Shown: positions 48,360 through 52,319 of the stretch, piece by piece
Layout: the number at the start of each line of letters is the position of its first letter
How positions within the stretch are numbered: the stretch's first letter is position 1
Origin: Coemansia sp. RSA 1804
Taxonomy: Eukaryota; Kickxellomycota; Kickxellomycetes; Kickxellales; Kickxellaceae
Assembly: GCA_027578815.1 (NCBI GenBank)
Contig: JANBTH010000029.1
Coordinates: forward strand, 1-52,319
Direction: 5' to 3'
DNA: 52,319 nt
Made by a program: the position numbers and the translations under genes
The notes under the pieces: model-generated
Told to the model about the DNA's origin: nothing
Databases searched by the model: none
The model's input: the letters and a program-made list of their open reading frames with translations, nothing else

Positions 48360-49883
48360 CTACATCTGCTTGCTGGCCTCCTCCAGCCGCAGAAGGCAAA
48401 GGCGCACCTCGTGCTTCCAGTCAATGCCAAACAGGATGTACCCGATCTGCAGCGAGGAGCCAACAAACACGCCCACGCACGCGCCCCACCAGAGCCCGAC
48501 ATTCTCCATCTGCCTCGCGTAGCCCAGATACAGCGCCACGGGCATTCCGCACATGTAGAACCCAAACACAAGCGCCGCAGCGCTGACTCTCTGGCGCCCG
48601 AGTCCGCGCAGAATCGCCGCCAGCACAGCATCGAGGCCGTCGTTCATGATGAAGATGCACGCCACGGGCGTCAGCCTCTGCGTCTCATACACGACCCTCG
48701 GATCGCTCGTGTAAAGCGAGATCCACCAGCGGCTGCACAGCAGCATGAACACCGTGCCGAGCGCCCCGATCCCCGCCGACGTCAGAATCGTCACGTGGGC
48801 CGTGATCCGCGCCTGCCGCGGTTTCGCAGCGCCGACCAGATTACCGATCCGCGGGCTCGCGCCGTACCCGACCCCGTTGCTCAGCAGGAACAGAATCTGC
48901 AGCGTGTTGAGCATGATGCCGCAGCTGGCCAGCTGGTACGCGCCAAAGTACGATGCCCCGAGCGTGAGCAGCTCGAAGCAGATCCACGCCGAGCATGTGG
49001 TGAATACCGCCGGGATCGCAAACCGGTAGTACACCCACAGGTTGCGGAACGCTTCCGCCGTCCATCCGCCCCACGCCTCTGCTGCTGGGCTTTTGCGGAC
49101 ATACAGGAGAATTCCGGCCAGCAGCGCCCAGTTTGATACTGCGTTGACAATCGGCGCTCCAATATACCCCATGCCGTACGTATCCGACAGAACAAACAAG
49201 TAGCAGTTGATCCAGTGAATCGGCGCAACAACGGTTGTGATTATCGTGGCTGCCCGCATAATCCCCTGCGCCTGCATGAACCGCTTCGTTGCCTCGAACA
49301 ACGCAAACGGCAGCACGCTGAGAATCTGCATCCGCAGAAACAGCCCCGCCAGCCGCGCAATCTCGGGATCCTGGCCCAGAAGCAGGAACATGGTTTCCGA
49401 ATGCCACATCACCGGTGCAATCAGAATAAAATGAGCAACAAGGGCTATTATTCCGCGCTGGAAATGGAACCCCACCAGCGTCTTGTCGCGCGACGCCGTA
49501 AATGCGGTACTACAGAATGTGTCCATTGCCGAGACTAATCCGAACGTTGGTCCCATTGCCAGGACAGTCTGGAATGTCAGCGCGAGCGACATTGCGCCAA
49601 GCTCCTTGGCTCCCAAGCGCCCGACTACCAGAAAGTTCGTCGTGTAGAACGACATCTCCAGAAGCAGCGTCAGCGTGGTCAGCGACGCTGACGACGCAAT
49701 CCACGCAAACTCCCGCTTGGCCGCACGAAAGTACGACTCCGTGGTGTCGTTCTTGGAGATTGTAATGTCCAGCTCCGACAGACTGGTGCGAAGAAGCGGC
49801 GTTGCTTCGTTGGTATGGTCAATGCATCTTTCATCTATTTCCTGCACATCTCCTGTTTGGCGACTGTTACTAGTCGAAGCCAT
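48360..49883 (-). CDS. MATE-family multidrug/toxic-compound efflux transporter
   Basis: A 507-residue secondary transporter of the MATE (MatE, MOP superfamily) type, which exports organic cations in exchange for H+ or Na+. The hydrophilic N-terminus (1-55) includes NEATPLLRTS. Twelve membrane helices follow in two similar halves, with MATE-typical stretches GRLGAKELGAMSLALTF, GPTFGLVSAMDTFCSTAFTA, FRLM-type LGLFLRMQILSVLPFALFE and QAQGIMRAA in the first half, and NGVGYGASPRIGNLVGA and RGLGRQRVSA in the second. The latter two are strong family motifs. It is convergent with RPB5. Codons are GC-rich like the rest of the block. Whether it sits in the plasma or vacuolar membrane is not evident. 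Confidence 0.93.
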   Translation of the reverse strand: MASTSNSRQTGDVQEIDERCIDHTNEATPLLRTSLSELDITISKNDTTESYFRAAKREFAWIASSASLTTLTLLLEMSFYTTNFLVVGRLGAKELGAMSLALTFQTVLAMGPTFGLVSAMDTFCSTAFTASRDKTLVGFHFQRGIIALVAHFILIAPVMWHSETMFLLLGQDPEIARLAGLFLRMQILSVLPFALFEATKRFMQAQGIMRAATIITTVVAPIHWINCYLFVLSDTYGMGYIGAPIVNAVSNWALLAGILLYVRKSPAAEAWGGWTAEAFRNLWVYYRFAIPAVFTTCSAWICFELLTLGASYFGAYQLASCGIMLNTLQILFLLSNGVGYGASPRIGNLVGAAKPRQARITAHVTILTSAGIGALGTVFMLLCSRWWISLYTSDPRVVYETQRLTPVACIFIMNDGLDAVLAAILRGLGRQRVSAAALVFGFYMCGMPVALYLGYARQMENVGLWWGACVGVFVGSSLQIGYILFGIDWKHEVRLCLLRLEEASKQM

Positions 49884-50527
49884 CTTCTTATCTTTTGCAA
49901 AGAGCTGAATAGATATATAAAATTATAATAAAGCATCCCCCAGCTTGCCAAAAGGGAAGAAAAGTATTGAAAAAAAAATTGAAACGCCAACGCAACTACA
50001 TTATCTAAGGTTTTTTCAATTTCTTTTTTTTTTCTGGTCGACGAGACATCATCAGTTGAAGTCGCGACTTTGCATACTGCATGAATATTCAATTTCTTTT
50101 CTTTTTTTTGGTTTCTCTCACTCCACCTGGCTGCATGCAAAATATGCGGATATGTAAGCACGATTTTCCCACTTTCAAACATAAAAAATAAAATATCCAT
50201 GTCTTAAACCAATTGGCTTATTTGCTATTCGCCAAAAAGACCGACATGTCGGTGTATCACAACAGCCCAGGTCTGCAGTTGCTACAGCTGCTGCTTTTTT
50301 TTTCTTCCATCTTGAAATGAGATTCCGCTGCATCTAGCATAAAGAACCGCAAACATTTTTTCCCAGAATTTATTGCAATAAAAATAAAACCAACTTGAAC
50401 ACTATTCTCTATAACCAAGAAAATAAAATCCACCCTAGTGCACATATTCTGCAAGTGTTTTTGTCTAATCTACTAGGGCTGGCCAATCTAGATGCTGCTC
50501 GCTAATGCCTGCAATTTGTCCATATGC
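49884..50527. other. MATE promoter side and AT-rich spacer
   Basis: A 644-bp interval where composition returns to AT-rich. The MATE promoter should lie at the left. Short frames here look like chance. No gene is seen. Confidence 0.4.
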
Positions 50528-50872
50528 CTAGGTCTTTACGGCTACCAATTTATAGGCTGTATAATCAATTCTCATGTTTGCGACATTCTGCTTAGCTTCT
50601 TCAAAAGATCTGCCGCCTTTCATCAATTTTTTAATCTGCTCGTTTTCATATGCTCCTTTTACCTCGCTTAATGCGTCATCTTTATCACTGGTATTTGACG
50701 TTTTTTTGGAAACTACCCTTAATCCACTTCCGTGATGCTCAATTTTTACTTTCCATACCTTTTGTTCCATTTTGTGCTTTTGGTGCTTATACAATATAAT
50801 AGAAATTTGGTGATATGAATTACACGCTATTCTTTTTATCTCGTTGCTTAAGGCAAGCAGATGTTGGTCCAT
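50528..50872 (-). CDS. S1: small protein of unknown family, paralog of S2
   Basis: A 114-residue Lys-rich protein I do not recognise. It aligns along most of its length with S2: a KR-containing N-terminal helix, then EQKVWKVKIEHHG against RKVWKVTIKYLG, then a variable Ser/Asp/Asn patch, then GGRSFEEAKQNVANMR against RGDYYDEARLLASDVL and a final YKLVAV/TELVT. There is no signal peptide, membrane helix or Cys pattern. The mixture of a short strand (VWKVKIE) and an amphipathic C-terminal helix suggests a small alpha/beta domain. Paralogy is the main evidence that it is a real gene. AT-rich codons differ from the neighbouring MATE gene. Confidence 0.6.
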   Translation of the reverse strand: MDQHLLALSNEIKRIACNSYHQISIILYKHQKHKMEQKVWKVKIEHHGSGLRVVSKKTSNTSDKDDALSEVKGAYENEQIKKLMKGGRSFEEAKQNVANMRIDYTAYKLVAVKT

Positions 50873-51313
50873 TTATATGTTCTTTTGTCTGTTGCACATG
50901 ATAGGTTATTAGATATTATATGAAGCATTTATTAAAGCAAAAAATATGTTATTTAGTACTCTTGGTTGTGTATGACTCAAGTCATGCGCTTTCATATTAC
51001 CATATTAATTATTAATTAGTATTTTCCGTGTCTGGTTATCCTTATATTAATAATTACCAACTGCATTTCCAAAACCTTTATAGACTGCCAATTCGCCGAT
51101 ATTAATGTATTAACAATATAAATTAATTATATTGTTTGAAGAGTTTTTGATAACATGCCATCACAAACATTTATATTCGCATACACTACTCAAGGCATCT
51201 AAAACTACTAGAAATTTGCTTTTAGATAAAAATTGTATTCTACGTGTAAACATTGTAAAACCTTTTTTACCAACATATTCACAACTTGTAACAACTGGAA
51301 TTTTGATATCAAT
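50873..51313 (-). other. AT-rich spacer S1-S2
   Basis: A 441-bp interval, very AT-rich. The S1 promoter presumably lies here; no clear TATA position can be chosen. No gene is seen. Confidence 0.4.
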
Positions 51314-51676
51314 CTACGAGCTTGGTGTTACCAGCTCAGTTGCCTTAACAGACAACAACACGTCGCTTGCCAAGAGCCTGGCCTCATCATAATAATCACC
51401 CCTTCTTTCATAAAATGCTGCCATAATTCTAATAACACGTTCTTTTACTTCTTTCTCTGACTGGTTCTCATTATCAGTAGAAGACTCAAGCGTGCTAGGA
51501 AAATCCGGCTGGGCACCAAGATATTTTATGGTAACTTTCCAAACTTTTCTTACTGCCATTTTCAGACGATTGTCGTTTTGATGATATAGAATTTCCTCAC
51601 AGACAGCTGTTCTCCTTTTATCGTTCATTGTTAACAGCGTTATTACTTGTTGCGTATAATATGATGTTGGATACAT
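51314..51676 (-). CDS. S2: small protein of unknown family, paralog of S1
   Basis: A 120-residue paralog of S1, same strand, about 440 bp upstream. Shared features are an N-terminal helix with a KR pair, the MAVRKVWKVTIKYLG strand motif, an acidic/polar central patch (STDNENQSEKE) and the helix ERRGDYYDEARLLASDVLLSV ending in ATELV. There is no signal peptide or membrane segment. The two look like a tandem duplication that has diverged strongly while keeping length and motif order, as expected under selection. Function unknown. Confidence 0.6.
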   Translation of the reverse strand: MYPTSYYTQQVITLLTMNDKRRTAVCEEILYHQNDNRLKMAVRKVWKVTIKYLGAQPDFPSTLESSTDNENQSEKEVKERVIRIMAAFYERRGDYYDEARLLASDVLLSVKATELVTPSS

Positions 51677-52319
51677 TTTAATGGATATTAGGTAAAGTCT
51701 GGGTTTTAATGAAATTAATATGTAAATTCTTATTAATTTCTAAGGGCGGTGTAATATATATGTATATTTTATATTGCTTTTGTTATATTGCTTTTTTCTT
51801 GTAAATTGCATAATGAGCAGGTATCTAATTATCACGCACGGAAATTCCTATTTTTATAAATAGACTGATAAAAATTTTCATATTACATTGTAAGTTAAAA
51901 TGTTGTTAAACTTGTACATGGCCGCAAACAGCCCAATTGATATATACATCTTATAAAAGTTATATATGCTACATGAATCTATGATTTAATTAATATATTA
52001 TTTATTCACTCACTGTTTATGCCAATTAATAAATTCAGATTATTGACACAGTGGTGTAACTAATTGTGTGCCGCTGTGCTTTCACAATGCAAAAAATCAG
52101 ACTAAAAAATTATACTTGATTCTTGTGGAAAATAAAAAATATACAAGCTGACAAAAGAAAAGGCAAAAGGATGCAGGTGGCAAGGGCCGGCCAGGCCCAA
52201 CCAACCAGAGGCAGTAGCGAATAATCAGGAAATGCAGTCCCTTGACTGAACCAGTGCAGCCGGTTTTCGTTGCTCTGTTTCCAGCCTCACGCAATACCCG
52301 GCTTTTCAATGGCCTTGAG
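51677..52319. other. right window edge, AT-rich, no gene seen
   Basis: Upstream region of S2 followed by AT-rich DNA. The short minus-strand frame at 52097-52309 has no family features. Composition turns less AT-rich after about 52150, possibly approaching another gene outside the window. Confidence 0.35.

Noticed and set aside
1..52319. tRNA, rRNA, transposon and CRISPR content
   Set aside because: I looked for tRNA T-loop patterns, reverse-transcriptase or transposase-like proteins and regular spaced repeats and found none convincing. A tRNA-finding program could still reveal one.

Overview
The window reads as nuclear DNA of an early-diverging fungus. Genes are compact, with none or a few short introns (GTAAGT donors). 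The conserved genes are eukaryotic and fungal-type: ESCRT-II Snf8, RNase P Rpr2, spliceosomal Rse1/SF3B3, RNA polymerase II Rpb4 and Rpb5, mitochondrial uL22, complex I NDUFB8 and a MATE transporter. Runs of AA11-like lytic polysaccharide monooxygenases (LPMOs) and of trypsin-like proteins without a catalytic triad make me suspect Kickxellomycotina (Coemansia-like). That placement is inference.

Layout. 0.4-2.2 kb: NDUFB8 homolog (three exons, - strand) divergent from SNF8. 2.5-8.1 kb: tandem array of four AA11-like genes (here A1-A4, all -, unit about 1.55 kb). 9.5-16.5 kb: second tandem array (A5-A8, all -, unit about 2.0 kb). 17.3-18.4 kb: a more divergent AA11-like gene (A9). 19.3-21.2 kb: RPR2 and an AIF/FSP1-like flavoprotein. 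22.9-41.0 kb: seven genes (P1-P7) for membrane-anchored trypsin-fold proteins with cytoplasmic PY motifs, enclosing a tenth AA11-like gene (A10, 32.3-33.4 kb). 41.7-49.9 kb: GC-rich housekeeping block RPB4, MRPL22, RSE1, RPB5, MATE. 50.5-51.7 kb: two small paralogous genes of unknown family in AT-rich DNA.

The most novel content is the P family. Every member has a signal peptide and a trypsin-like ectodomain with exact C42-C58 spacing. The catalytic His is replaced by Tyr, Pro, Asp or Ser, and the catalytic Asp by Pro, Asn or Ser. Intact members continue through a Ser/Thr-rich stalk, one transmembrane helix and a cytoplasmic tail ending in PPxY or LPxY. They look like surface pseudoprotease receptors coupled to Nedd4/Rsp5-type ubiquitin ligases. 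Two sequence classes (A and B) occur as adjacent opposite-strand pairs. P6 is truncated in the membrane helix and P7 is frameshifted exactly between ectodomain and helix.

The LPMO array has its own oddity. A1-A3 have Asn where the copper-ligating N-terminal His should be, and A1-A4 carry a conserved dibasic site before their Cys-rich C-terminal module. Sequence patchworks indicate ongoing gene conversion. I recognised no transposon, tRNA, rRNA or CRISPR array.
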